The notes: generated by a model from the letters alone, not told the origin. Positions 46,450 through 59,035 are shown, numbered from the stretch's first letter. The stretch is 64,000 nt of DNA from Siphonodentalium dalli (GCA_032622095.1 CP136061.1:218766373-218830372), one strand, 5' to 3'. Numbers and translations: made by a program.

Positions 46450-49400
46450 TATTTTGGACTCCATTAAATTTGGGGAAAATTGGGTTAGCAAAGTCCTTAA
46501 ATCATACCTCTTTTAGGGACAGGTACTGCGTGTTGTGTGAAACATTCTTTGTCTGTCGTTCCTAGGAACGGGGGAAATTTTCATCGGGTCAGTCTTAACC
46601 TTCAAACGGGTACCCACAAATTATATATTGTGACCCCGACATGACCTTGACCTTGAAAATGATCAATTCAAGGTCAAATCGGGTAAAATATTGAAAAACC
46701 CAAAATTAAATTAAAAAATTAATATTAACTCATTGAAAAACATAAAAAAAACATAAAAAATTGTCATGTTTCGGACCAACGCCGCCAGTGGCGGGCTAAC
46801 CTGCTAGTATAATATATATATGCAACAAATGAATGAGTTTGAGCCATGAATAAGTGCAAAATAAACTCATGTGCTCTATGAAAGATGCAAATAACATGGT
46901 AATTATAATGAAAGTGAGTTTATGGCTCGAATCATTAACTCATTTTCATGATAATTACCATGTTCTTTACATCATTCAATAGAGCACATGAGTGTATTTT
47001 GCACTAACCCAGGGTTCAATTTCATTCATTTGTTGCATATATTCTGTTGAGTATAATAGGAGATGGTCCCATAAAGTACCCCTTTAAACCTGTAATAAGT
47101 ATTGAAAGCTGTTCAGGTATATATCTCTAAATAACCCTTTGCATTTACATGTCTCTCAATGAATGATGTATCTCCACAGGAGGATGTCTCCACATGACAT
47201 GTTCTCGGTGCCAATTCGAGTGGTGTTGGTTGTGTGCAACAGAATGGAACTATGAATGCCAAGCTGATCACTGGTTTGGATGACAGGGAATCCTCTCGCA
47301 CTGTACATGACTTACAACAGGAAGATACACATTCAAATTTTGGGCACACCTATTGGCATACAACTAACATAACTTACTCAGAACTTAGTTTAACCTTTTG
47401 AAATCTTAAAGCTCCTTTTGGATACAAGATAGGTCAAGGCTTTGTTAAGGTAAATCTTCGGAACTGCATTTCAACATTTGGGCACAGTTGGATTCAGAGT
47501 TGCATGCATAGTGTAGCATGTAAAATGGAAACACATTGCTTTGAGTGAAAAGCTTGATGCAGTGTCTCTTCTAAAAATCAACGACATAATGTAATACCAA
47601 ACATATTTCCAGCAAAGCACTAGCTTCCACTGTTGGTCAGTAACATCATTGCCATTAGTATCAAGTGTCAGCACCTAAGTTTTTTTGTTAACCTGTTCGC
47701 TGCTATGACGTCTGTAACTATTAAGGACGAAAAAGTGGACGCCATGTGCTAGATGGTCTGTATGTACTACGGACCTACTTCAGCACACTAGCAGTAGGCC
47801 ATTCAGAGATTGGTGCATCGGAATAACTGTATCTCAAAGTTTCAAACAGTTTTATGGTTCTTATGATATTCCCATTATATTTTCCCACTGGAAAATGGCA
47901 ATAACGTCAACAGCCCAGCACACGACGTCATAACGTCATTTAGCAGGAAAGAGGTTAAAACTTTAATAGCCAGCTGATCTCACAGCAATTCCAGAGGTAT
48001 GAAGATAGTGCAGCAAGTCTGAGTTTAGTGTGCGTGTCATTTGCAGAATGAGGTCCCCAGAGGGTGAATTTAGTTATTGTATCCCGTATAGTGGGCTAGC
48101 ATCACCAAATTCACCCTCTGGGAACCTCATTCTGCATGGCATTATCTGCTATGGGAGACAAAGACTCAGATTGAAGTTCCCATCATTGAATATTGTGATG
48201 TACACCCATTGGGAACCTCAATGTGTCATTTGCCAATTTGGGGATATAGAGAAACTAAACTAAATAAAAGGCCGCTCGGCCACAGTGTCCCCCGAACCGG
48301 TGGCTTCATTTGGAGCGGAGGCTTTGTAGAAGTATAGTATATGGATAAGACACTTGTGCATTGTCTCATTACTGACATGCATACAAATAACCAAATCTTA
48401 AAAAAACCTCTTAAAGTCAAAATATAACCTCAAATTGGCACAAAATGAAGAAAATTACAAGAAAAATTTAATTTAAGTCAAAAAGCCCATAACTCTGAGA
48501 AAAATCATCGGTTCAAACTCAAATCGAACTTGACCTGTATCGTGATATGACTGATCCACATAAAAACGGTATTTGCAATTAAAGGATCCAAACTTGAGAT
48601 ATCATCCGGAAACCGAAAAAGTGAGAAATTTTCTAAGTAAAACAAGTCGAAAAAGGGCCACAACTCTCGCAAAAATGGGCGGAGCATATCCATATTCGAA
48701 CTTCACCTGTACATAGGGCTGATAAACTCACATACCAAATTTGGTTCAGATATGATCACACAAACTGAAGTTATCATCCGGAAACCAGAAAATTCCAATA
48801 TTCTAAGTAAAATAAAAGGCCGCTCGGCCACAGTGTCCCCCGAACCGGTGGCTTCATTTGGAGCGGAGGCTTTGTAGAAGTATACTATATGGATAAGACA
48901 CTTGTGCATTGTCTCATTACTGACATGCATACAAATAACCAAATCTTAAAAAAACTCTTAAAGTCAAAATATAACCTCAAATTGGCACAAAATGAAGAAA
49001 ATTACAAGAAAAATTGAATTTTCTAAGTCGAAAAGCCCATAACTCTGAGAAAAATCATCGGTTCAAACTCAAATTCGAACTTGACCTGTATCGTGATATG
49101 ACTGATCCACATAAAAACGGTATTTGCAATTAAAGGATCCAAACTTGAGATATCATCCGTAAACCGAAAAAATGAGAATTTTTCGAAGTAAAACAAGTCG
49201 AATAAAAGGTCGGTAGACCTCATGTCCGCCTCTAAGCATCGGTTTGATACGACCGTTGTTTGCGCATAAAAATTGGCATGGTGGAACACGAAATCGAATT
49301 TGATCTGTCTTTTGTGCTAGTGAACCTACATATACCAAATTTAATTTCATTCAGTACACATTTACTAAAGTTATCATCCGGAAACCTCAAATTGGCAAAA

Positions 49401-50061
49401 ATTCTAAGTCAAAAAGGGACATAACTCTGGTTTAAATCTGATTAACTCTACTAAAGTTATCATCCGGACACCAACTTTTGGGGTTTATATGTCTGGTCGG
49501 CGGACAAAAAAGGGCCATAACTCTCACAAAATTTATTCGATTACACCGAAATTCGAACTTGAGCTGTATTTTGATATAAGTAATCCACAAAAAGACGGGT
49601 TTTGCATATAAACAATCCATAATCAAGTTATCATCCGGAAACCAAAAAACAGAAGAAAAACTGAATTTTCTATGTCGAAAAAGGGGCATAACTCTGCCAA
49701 AAATGGTCGGGCAGAACCCAAGTTCGAACTTGACCTGTGTTTTGCTGGGAGAAAGTAATATACCAAATTTGGTTTTATTTGGGCCATAACTCTCGCAAAA
49801 ATGGGCGGAGCAAACCCATATTCGAACTTGACCTTTATTTTGGTCTGATAAACTCACCTATGAAATTCGCTTTTGATCTAATAACTGAAACTAAAGTTAT
49901 CATCCGGAAACCATTTCCGGACGCACGGACGGATACCGGCTATTTTAATAGTCCCCCGAAATGTTTTTTTCGGGGGACAAAAAGGGCCATAACTCTCGCA
50001 AAAATGGGCGGAGCAAACCCATATTCGAACTTGACCTGTATTTTGGTCTGATAAACTCACC
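46450..50061 (+). repeat. Tandem block, copy 3 (3,612 bp)
   Basis: As copy 2 but with one base deleted near 49484 ('ggggtttatatg') and a substitution at about 49178 ('gagaatttttcg'). At 50065 it leaves the repeat ('ctatgaaatttg' instead of 'ctattttggactcc') and enters the original flank. Confidence 0.97.
47180..47283 (+). CDS. PRKN: Parkin terminal exon, copy 3
   Basis: Identical coding sequence, acceptor and stop to copies 1 and 2. Being the last copy, it is followed by the unduplicated downstream sequence. If the array arose by tandem duplication, either this or copy 1 holds the ancestral 3' context. Confidence 0.85.
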
Positions 50062-50068
50062 TATGAAA

Positions 50069-50464
50069 TTTGCTTTTGATCTAATAACCGAAACTAAAGT
50101 TATCATCCGGAAACCATTTCCGGACGGACGGACACACAGTACGACACACGGACGGATGGACACCAGCTATTTTAATAGTCCTCCGAAATTATTTTTTCGG
50201 GACAAAAAAATTGTATATATGTGAGGAAGTTTCTATAGAAATTTGATAATAAAGAAACTTTCCAGATTTGCTTTTGATCTAATAACCGAAACTAAAGTTA
50301 TCATCCGGAAACCATTTCCGGACGGACGGACACACAGTACGACACACGGACGGATGGACACCAGCTATTTTAATAGTCCTCCGAAATTATTTTTTCGGGA
50401 CAAAAAAATTGTATATATGTGAGGAAGTTTCTATAGAAATTTGATAATAAAGAAACTTTCCAGA
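50069..50464. repeat. 198-bp tandem duplication
   Basis: Two essentially identical 198-bp units ('ttgcttttgatctaataacc' to 'aaagaaactttccaga'), directly after the triplicated block. Includes 'ggacggacggacacacag'. Both begin with the repeat word that ends the 3.6-kb block. Confidence 0.93.
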
Positions 50465-50480
50465 GAAGATGAGGCCTAAG

Positions 50481-50580
50481 CAGAATGAGGTCCCCAGAGG
50501 ATGAATTTAGTGATGCTAGCCTGCTATGTGGGATAGCATCACTAAATTCACCCTCTGGGAACCTCATTCTGCAAATGACA
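50481..50580. mobile_element. Palindromic 100-bp MITE, copy 4
   Basis: 'gaggtccccagaggatgaat' facing 'aattcaccctctgggaacct', with loop 'gctagcctgctatgtgggat'. Confidence 0.9.
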
Positions 50581-50955
50581 GGCGCAATAAACTCAGGCTT
50601 ATTGACGAGTAGATATCCCATAGGAAATGTTCAGATAATTTATACAAGTTATACAAGCGACCATAAAATCAATATTAATTGATAGAATATTTTCTGGACA
50701 GATGTCTTTGACTCATATTTTTTATTTTATACCCCAGAATCTATATACAATGTATTTAGGAAGAGATAGGCCATCTTCAAATATGAAATTTATAACAACC
50801 TTGTGTTCTTTTTTATGCGCAAAAATGCAAAAAAGGTTGATTCGAAAATACTTGAATCATATGATCTAATCAAATCAGTGGCCGAATCATATCGAATCTC
50901 GAAGCATTGCAGGGCCCTACTTTAACACTTTCTTTACTAATTGCTCATTCAGTGT

Positions 50956-51180
50956 AGTTCCCTTTGGAAATGTTCAGATCATAAGTTCAACAGACGACCC
51001 ATAGACAAACGACTATAGGTAATTTGTTGAACTTATTATTCGAATTTTTACCACCAATGAATATGAATTATTCTGCACTTGTATTATCTTTTCGTAAGTC
51101 TGCTCATATTTTCTGAACAACCTGCAAATTAATTATAGACCATTCCATTGTATACTTTTATAACTGAATGGAAGAATCCA
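50956..51180. mobile_element. Hairpin MITE, copy 3, with tail
   Basis: 'ggaaatgttcagatcataag' facing 'cttattattcgaattttt', then the tail 'cacttgtattatctttt' ... 'aattatagaccattccattg' ... 'actgaatggaaga'. A 'gcagggccctactttaac' end lies just before it (50909). Confidence 0.85.
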
Positions 51181-51710
51181 TCTATTAAATAATTAATTTC
51201 TTTTTTCTGATACTTTTAAGAGTAAGATGAAATGGTATTTAGCATTTGAACGCTAGTTCCCTCCGGTGATAGCCTCGACTTCACACTCAAGGCTTTATTA
51301 CATATGGGGTTATGGCTAGTGCATATATTGGCACAGTGCCCTTAGGTCTGCATTTCATTTACCAAAGATATATCAACTGATTTTATTTGATAATATCACT
51401 TATTTTATATGAATTTTACACAGAATAAAATAGTTCCTGTAATGCAGTGACTACTACGTATGAGGATAGATTTCTCTTTTGTCATCAGTGTTAGTTATGT
51501 GATAGTATCAATCTCCATTTGGAAAAAATCAACTTAGGAGTTTATATTTACACATGTATTCGCTATGGTTGTTGGTTGATATCACGTCATGTGACATCAC
51601 ACACGAGCCCCAACTTGTTTCCATATTGTATGAATGAAACTTGCAACTCGCTTTCAGAGTATCGTTGAAAATGGTCAGTAAAAGCTCTATTAATTTGCAC
51701 ATTAAGTGTA
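51181..51710. other. No recognisable feature
   Basis: AT-rich intergenic sequence. Confidence 0.4.
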
Positions 51711-51775
51711 AATATGTGGTATAGCGTCACTAAATTACCCACTGGGGACCTCATTCTGCAAATGACAGGCACACT
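51711..51775. mobile_element. Palindromic 100-bp MITE, half copy
   Basis: Right arm only: 'gcgtcactaaattacccact' then 'ggggacctcattctgcaaat'. Confidence 0.75.
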
Positions 51776-52005
51776 AAACTCAGGCTTGGTTTCATGGAGA
51801 TCTGATGATAATTTGAGAGGCAATGTTGAATATAGCTTTGAAACTTTTTGGCCAAAAAGTTCATTTGGCCACCGACAGCGTGAACCCTGTATTTTGCAGA
51901 ATGTCAAGCTCAGCCCTTCAGGAGTCTGCTGTGTACTGTGTTAACGTGCACTACACAGAGTTTATATTTTTCAAGTACAATGCAGAAAAATGGAAGTGTT
52001 GTAAT

Positions 52006-52212
52006 AGTGTGTCTGACACATGCAGAATGAGTTCCTGAGAGGGTGAATTTAGTGGTGGGAAACCTGTTAATTTGAGACTATTCATACCCAGAAGATGAGG
52101 CCTAAGAGGAATGAGGTCCCCAGAGGATGAATTTGGTGATACTAGCCTGCTATGCGGGATAGCGTCACTAAATTCACCATCGGAGGACCTCATTCTGCAA
52201 ATGACAGACACA
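52006..52212. mobile_element. Palindromic 100-bp MITE, partial plus full copy
   Basis: A left half ('gagagggtgaatttagtgg', 52034) and a full copy at 52105-52212 ('gaggtccccagaggatgaat' facing 'ggacctcattctgcaaatg'). Confidence 0.85.
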
Positions 52213-53154
52213 TTATTTCAGCCTGAACAATGCTTTACGGTAATGATGCCCACCTGACAGATTTCAGTAGTAATATTTGTGTTATTGGGATTGTAGGCAT
52301 AGATTTATAAGGATGCATCAAGGCTGCCTGAACACTGATTTAGGGCAAATATACACTGATTTAGGGCAAATTCAGGTCTTTAATTTCCCCCAAATTCAAA
52401 CCAGGGAAGGGTGTGAACAAAATATGGAATATATATATATGAAGCCATGCGTTCTTCATGTATAAACATTTCATGTGAAATTACAGAAGAAAATAAAAAC
52501 ATTTTAAGGTTTCTTGACCCCCATACACCCCCCCCCCCCCCCCCCCCCCCACCCCACCCAGAGCTTTTGATGTAAAATTTTGAAAATATTCTAACAACCA
52601 TGGTCTGTGATGTGTCCAAATAAAGAGAATCCAAAAGCCTGACATGGCAGTCACCCAACATATTTTAGTAATTACAGTGATAATTAGTTTGTAATTGGCA
52701 TTGTAGGCATAGACTGTTAATGGTAGCAGTTGGTAGTATATTACACTTCAAACATAGGAAGCCCTGGGCTTGTATTCACCAACTGGGTTTATATACAGTC
52801 CAGGTAGTTTTTACCGGGCAAGGCTCAATTCGAAGATGTATGGGTCGTCGATCAGAATTGCAATGCAGCAGTAAATATAGGATTATCAAATCAAGTGGAT
52901 TTGACAGCTGTCATAGATCGGTCACAATTGTTGATCGCCTTTGCACTTTGTGTACTAAAATCATCATTCTTGAAAATAAATAGACAGGAAATATCCATCA
53001 GCCCAATATATTTTCAACACTCATTGCAGATTCTGGAATGGACAAACAGTACCACTACATATTAATGCATTATTATTTTCAAATCATCTTCAGATATGAT
53101 CACAATATAGCCATCATTGCAATGTTCTAGCACCTATCTATTCCAGTGTTATTC
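52213..53154. other. Intergenic between the two converging genes
   Basis: Holds a poly-C run at 52531-52551. 'gtaattggcattgtaggcat' (52691) resembles 'gttattgggattgtaggcat' (52280). The 3'UTR of the - strand gene should run leftward into this region. No clear poly(A) signal was fixed. Confidence 0.4.
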
Positions 53155-56100
53155 TCATTTGTGTTCAGTAGCCTTTACAAGCAGTTCAGAGCAGTTTGTA
53201 ATTTTATATGATTTTGATTTGCTTGCGGGAGCTCTCATTATCTCATTAAGCGTCCTCACATCTGGCTTCACATCCACGCAATTACCATACATCGCTCCGG
53301 AGCTACTTGGTTGTTCTGACAAGTGTTCACCAGGTTCCATTTTAATCGTCACACCATGAGGAATGTCGCTGACTCCAGGCTCCAATTTTACTGCAGTGGG
53401 AACGAATGACGCTACAATCTTGTTCAAACTCGATTTAGGTGGATCTATATTTGATGCAGTATTTGTTACGCTGGCCTCGTCACTCAATGTTTCAAAACTA
53501 TATTCATTCTTAGTTTTGCTTTGTTTTACAGATTGTATCGGCTGATTGTCCGCTGTATATCTGACAATGTTGATATGTTTTTTCTTAGATTGGGTGACAG
53601 GTCCTATAATTCTGGGCTCCACAGGTGAAATAATTGTTACACGGGTGGGCTCTTTGATATGCGTGTGGTTCAAAGCAGGGTATAAATAACGAATGCTTTG
53701 TTGTTCAGAATTCATTACTTGAGGTTGCTGCGGAATGTTTTTGGTGCGGTCGACATTTGAGTTGAATCTTTCAGTCTCACATTCTGACACAGATTTCGGC
53801 AAAGTCCCATGCAACTTTTTTGAATCAATAACAAATGTATTCCTTACAGGAGGTGTATGTGGTGTAGTAACATCTGATGGTTTTAATGTTTGAGACGTTT
53901 TAGTAACTGACGTTTTTACACATGATGGCGTTGCTGTCTTATTCCTTTCCTTGTCATAGAATTTCGAAATTTCATTCCTATATATCTTCTCCTCTTTTGT
54001 TGTTAACATCACCTTGTTGCCGTGAACTGTTGTTGTAGAATTACTCATCTCCCAAGCTTTTTTAAATGAAATTTTGTAATTTCTCTCATATGGCTGAGCC
54101 CTTTTGCGTTTGAAAAAGTGGCTCTTGCAATTAGCATTATGCATTATATTGTATCGATGCTTCACAATATTGTCACCACTCTGAAATGGACTGTTAAAAA
54201 CTTTTATCTTGGTTTTTGGATTTAAATCTGTTTTTGAGAAGACATTCACAATCTTTTCCTCTGGAATGTTTTCTTCCATTTCTTTTTGTTTTGACTCCAA
54301 GATCATTTTTGGACCAATGATTATTTTACGTTCCGTTATTATGTTCTTGGTGTCATCTTCAAGAGCCTGTGGTACTGTAGTTGGTATTTTTGTTTTGACA
54401 TCGCTAGACACATTTAATAGTACATCTTTATTCACCGAATTATCAAATTTTAATATAGTCTTAGCTACTGAGTGAATTACAGATTCTGATGGGAAATCGT
54501 AGCCATCCTTGACAATTCGAGTAAAAATTGAATTGAGACTTGAAAACACAAAATCTTCAGGGCAGCTGCCAAATGTTTCATATAGTTCCTGAATGTGTGA
54601 AATACAATTTTCTGCCATTCCATCTGATAATTCTACCCCTTTTTCAGTTGGTAATAGTATATGAACAAAGTTATTCAATATACTCCTTATTCTAATCATT
54701 CGGCTAGTCTTTGGCCCGATATTTTGCGATTCACTGTCAGTGCATGACACTGATGCATCACTGTTCAACTCAGACAATACACTTTCACTTGCAGCCTCCA
54801 AAAACATAGAGTATCTGTCAGATATATCATGTCTGTTGACAATCATTTCACTAGGTCTAGTTGATGTAGAATTTGTCTCAACAGAGCATTGCTCGGTAAT
54901 GGCATCGGAACCACCTGCCATGAATACAATATCATTTTCAGCTTTGGATTCACAGCTTAAATTAGAATCATGTGGGTCAGTCTCGCTGGAATTAAAATAA
55001 TTGCTATCACTATCAACATGAATAGATTCATCCCGAGAAACCACTGGAGGATTTACCTCTCTGAGTAAATTATCATCACAGTTTTCATCAGCATCAGAAT
55101 GGGAAATGTTCTCACTTTGAGAAATATGTTGACACTTTTCAGCAGCAGCTTTCTCTAAGAATTCAGGACTTTCTTTAGCACTATGTATTGAAGGGTTTCC
55201 ATGGTTTTGAAGAGAAGCTATAGCAGAACTTGATGATTTCCCTGTGATATGTCCACGCAATTTGACAATAGTCATTTCATGAACTGTGATGTTTGTATTA
55301 GAATATTTACCCTGATTTTGTTCTATTTTAGATAGCCCCATGCTACACTTGGTTTGTTCTCTTAGCTCATCATTCTGCAAATTAATATTCATATGATTGG
55401 AGGTTGTGTCAGTTGATAAACAGTTATCCACATCTTCATGAATATTTGCAACATTAAGAGTACTTCCTGAGTTGTCAACTTTCTGCACATGTCTGTCAAC
55501 TTCACTGAAATTGTCTGATTTATCTTCTTTAGTTGTTGACTCTTCTATATCCTGATTATGTTTGCAAAAATCTTTTGGTATGGATCTCCCTTTGGTGTGC
55601 AGAGTAGATAAAACTGGTAATTTATAATTGTTTATATTTAATTTGGCATTGGATGATCCTTCATAACCTTCAACATTTGACCTCTCCAATAACTTCTCTT
55701 GATGAATATGGGAAATATCAAAATCAGGATTTAAGTTGCTGGTATTTACTATATTTTCTGTATCATGAAGCTCCAATTCATCATAAGTACATGAAGGTTC
55801 TGATTTGTAACCTTGGCACTTTTTGAAATCCACATCATGTTGTCTTTCTGAATCCTCAATTGTTTTATGGTCACAGGATTCGCTAGAATCACCATGAGGA
55901 CGCACTATGAGAGGTTCCTCTTGTGATACATTTTGATCCAGACAAGGATGACGAGCTGTTACAGAATCAACAGATGGTTGCGTGATACCAATTGTAACAG
56001 TCTCAGGTTTCAAGTCAGGCATATTAACCTCCTCTGGTCTAAGTTCTGATAAGTTTTTTGAACTTGTCGATACAGGCACCAGATGTGGCATCTTCACTAG

Positions 56101-56236
56101 CGATATTTCTGACTCATCACTCTCAATGTCCTTGAATTTCCGCTTCATGTTATCCCCCATGCTATGCTCATCACCATTGATGGTTGGTATGTCATGGCCT
56201 TCTGAAGACCCTTCTCTTCCACCTGATTCTTTTGAT
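53155..56236 (-). CDS. Unrecognised Ser/Asp-rich protein, exon 2 (residues 50-1076)
   Basis: One long open exon (1,026 codons plus stop), joined in phase to the exon at 58335-58483. Acceptor 'atttgcag' before 56236, with AG|A forming Arg50. An ATG-started frame from 56160 would give 1,001 residues, but the upstream join adds a consistent N terminus. The first two thirds is hydrophilic, rich in Ser, Asn, Asp and Glu, and probably disordered. A more ordered helical-looking block (about residues 575-680) contains RIRSILNNFVHILLP and SHIQELYETFGSC. Basic patches include KRKFK (about 80) and FFKRKRAQ. Near the C terminus are two SUMO consensus motifs, VKLEPG (about 999) and IKMEPG (about 1014), and VKPD. 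Probably nuclear. No family recognised. Confidence 0.88.
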
Positions 56237-56330
56237 CTGCAAATATAAAAGTCGTGGTGATAGTTAATGAGTCAGCTTGCTTGAACTGAATTGGTCGTTA
56301 TCCCATTGCTTTGAGTACTAACTTACTCGG

Positions 56331-57075
56331 GTGCACAAAATTGGTATTTTATTACACAAGTACGCAGAAGCTAAATTAAACAGGTTGATCAAATCTCATC
56401 TATTAGACAGGTGGCACTTAGAATTACACAAAATTATGTCATCAATGACATTTTCAAACAGGTCAAATGTTCGGAAGACAGTTTCTATGAGACTTGATGC
56501 CAGAGTTTTTCCACCTGGCTTAAATGAGCCAGAAATTTATAAAGACCTCATGAACAAAATGTATGCTAAGTTTATGCCAAGCATTGTCCCAAAATCATTG
56601 AACCAAACAACAACATTGAAAACATACCAACTGGATGAAATTTGGCCAACCTGGGTAATATAGTACCCGAAAATTATTCAGCTTTGCTTAGTGTTCATGG
56701 TTCTTTGTGGATGACTTAGAAAGATGTTGAGAATATTACCAGTATATTGAAGATAGTAAACAAGTTCGTATGAAAAATTAAACTGGCAGGCATAAACTGT
56801 GAGCTTCGACTGGGAATTATATTATTTTTGCCCTTGACCTCCCGAAGGAGGTTGTTTCATCCACTCATGCCTACCAGATTATGGGCTTTATGGCACACTT
56901 ATGTCCTTTGTTGGACTTACAAAACTGTCTCTATCCAGCTTATAACAAAGCTCCAAAGGCATCATATGTCATATTTGGTGTCTTAGATCTAAAATTATAC
57001 ATTGGAATGGTTCATTCTGGATTGATGAAATTGATAGACTATAAGCAGATGGATCTGCAGAAGATTCAATTGTAG
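56331..57075 (+). pseudogene. Broken coding-like segment, family unknown
   Basis: Three protein-like pieces in line: 110 codons from 56331 (NRLIKSHLLDRWHLELHKI, then ARVFPPGLNEPEIYKDLMNK), a short piece with FALDLPKEVVSSTHAYQ (about 56823-56880), and 64 codons from 56881 (LLDLQNCLYPAYNKAPKASY). Stops and frame changes separate them. It may be a decayed retroelement protein or a captured gene. It is antisense within an intron. No domain can be named with confidence. Confidence 0.35.
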
Positions 57076-58064
57076 GAGTATTCAGCTGATAACTTAAACA
57101 GCTGTTTCTGGAAATGAATCAATGGGATTCAAGCATGCATCGCAAATTGAATATATGCATGGGCCATTGATGCGAATGGGAATGGTGACCAAAACATGCT
57201 TTAAGTAATTCTAATTTACTACTTTATATCCAGCAGGCGACTATAAAACTGAATGTGTGTTCACACATGCATCACATGATTTCAGTTTTCATTTGTAAAA
57301 TATTTTCAATGACCCTCTATATTTGTGTGATCGGGCGAGAACAACACTATCTTTCTTTTCCTTAATGTCACATTATACCGGGCTGTACTAGAATGGTAGG
57401 CCTACAAATCAATATAGCAAGACCAAGTTAGGGACTTATGATAAAATTTCAGTTGTTATTTTCACAGACCTAGTTAAAGATGATCTATCTCTTCCTATAA
57501 CAAGTTTTATATAGTTTTATGTCGATATAAAATAATAAATATGAATTGAAGACCCGTGTCCGGAAATGCTTCTATCAATTAATATTAATTTTATTTAAAA
57601 ATTTCTGGTATAACACATACAAACTGTTTGGGACATTTTACGGCTCACAGAATGTAGCAAGAGGGATAACTATATCTCTACCTGAGATCGCCTGAATGAT
57701 CATGATGGCCTGTTCTAAAAATAGTAATGAAAAACAATTATTTTTACATTATATAAGAAAATATTGATATGAATTTATGAAAAAAATATTAATTGATAGA
57801 AGCATTTCCGGACAGATGTCTTCGACTCATATATTGTTTATCTACACCACAGAAACTATATAAAATGTATTTAGGAAGAGATAGACCATCTTCAAATTTG
57901 AAAGTTAGAAGAACCTTGTGTTCTTTTTCATGCACAAAAATGCATAGAAAGGGATTTGAAAATATTTGAATCATATGATCAAAACAGTAGCCCGAATCAT
58001 AACAAATCTCAAAGCTTTGCAGGGGCCTACTTTAACATTTTCTTTACTAATTACTCATTCACAA

Positions 58065-58290
58065 GTAGTTCCCTTAGGAAATGTTCAGATAATAAGTTCA
58101 ACAAATGGCCCATAGACAAATATTTGTTGAACTTAATATTATCTGAACCTTTCCCACCAAAGATGAAACTTTCTGCACTTGTATTATCTTTTTGTCTGTC
58201 TGACATGTCTGTCGTCTGCTTTTATTACCTGAACATCCCTCCAAATGAATAATAGACTATCCCAATGTATATGTTTATTACTGAATGGGA
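58065..58290. mobile_element. Hairpin MITE, copy 4, with tail
   Basis: 'ggaaatgttcagataataag' facing 'cttaatattatctgaacctt', tail 'cacttgtattatcttttt' ... 'gaataatagactatcccaat' ... 'actgaatgggaga'. Confidence 0.88.
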
Positions 58291-58334
58291 GAAAATCTTG
58301 AAAAGAAAGAGTTAGATATTTTTTTTAAACAAAC

Positions 58335-58483
58335 CTGTCAAGTAAGAGTTTAGCCAAGTCCCTGTCTGTCTTTGAACCTGTCTTTCTTTTGGCAGCCTCC
58401 CATTTCTCCATCTGGTCCCCTATATGAATTGATGCCCTGATTACAGTCATCATAGACTCAACAACACTGCTACCCTGGTCCAT
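58335..58483 (-). CDS. Unrecognised protein, exon 1 (residues 1-49)
   Basis: ATG at 58483. Encodes MDQGSSVVESMMTVIRAS, then IHIGDQMEKWEAAKRKTG, then SKTDRDLAKLLLD, ending in AG (phase 2) before GTTTGT. It looks like a compact helical N-terminal module, in contrast to the disordered rest. A splice acceptor ('cataatttcag') ends at 58504, so this exon carries about 20 bases of 5'UTR and a further 5' non-coding exon should exist. One candidate, ending 'atcaacaag|gtaggt', lies at 61053 but is unproven. Confidence 0.82.
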
Positions 58484-58589
58484 TTTGAACCGTGTAACTT
58501 AATCTGAAATTATGAATAAGGTGGAAATATGATGTTGATCTAAACCAAAAGATGCCAGAGCAGTGACATGATTATCTAAAACTTTCTTG

Positions 58590-59035
58590 TTAATGATGCA
58601 TTATCCGAATTAATGCTCCTAAATTACCATTTATTTGGCTTTGGGGTAAAAAAAATATTTGATTCGAGTCGAGGAACCCACCCATCAAAGCTCAGAGTGA
58701 TGAGATATCGATTTTTGAATTTTGTTATTTCTCGAGATGTGCAATTATTTGTGACCCAGAAAGACATCAAACAGACGGTCTTGGACAAAATTGCATAACT
58801 CTAAATTCAAGTGATAATACGGCCAAATGCCGTGATACTCAAGTGTTAATACGGCCATATTTAGTTGAACAAAATATTGATAAATAACACGGTTTTGGGA
58901 AATTTGATACCATAGTTGACAGTGGTTAGCATTATTTTGTTGCAATTAATCGATTCTGATAACTGAAGCATATTTTGAAGAAATTTTGTTGTTGTTGTAT
59001 CTTGATGATATGGGGATCGGATTGAGTACCTTTAA
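58590..59035. mobile_element. TTAA-flanked MITE, copy 2 (inverted relative of 7920-8382)
   Basis: TTAA at 58590-58593 and 59032-59035. Shares 'tcgaggaacccacccatcaa', 'tgttatttctcgagatgtgc', 'ccatagttgacagtggttag' and 'gatcggattgagtacctt' with copy 1 on the other strand. Confidence 0.8.

Larger units (their letters stand above)
56237..58334 (-). other. Intron of the - strand gene
   Basis: GT-AG on the - strand (donor 'gacag|gtttgt', acceptor 'atttgcag|atc'). Contains + strand coding-like fragments (56331-57075), a bit of the 'cgaatcata..tttgcaggggcc' repeat (57960-58030) and a hairpin MITE (58065-58290). 57770-57960 resembles 50680-50870 ('agatgtcttcgactcatat', 'gtatttaggaagagatag'). Confidence 0.75.

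Noticed and set aside
41279-49857. Many 60-140 codon - strand ORFs (such as 42234-42632) repeated every 3,613 bp
   Set aside because: They are reading frames of the diverged 'ccataactct' repeats. Frames shift between units and the peptides (for example VKFEFEFEP) reflect the nucleotide repeat.
53117-53545. + strand ORFs opposite the long - strand exon
   Set aside because: Short antisense shadows of the 1,026-codon frame.
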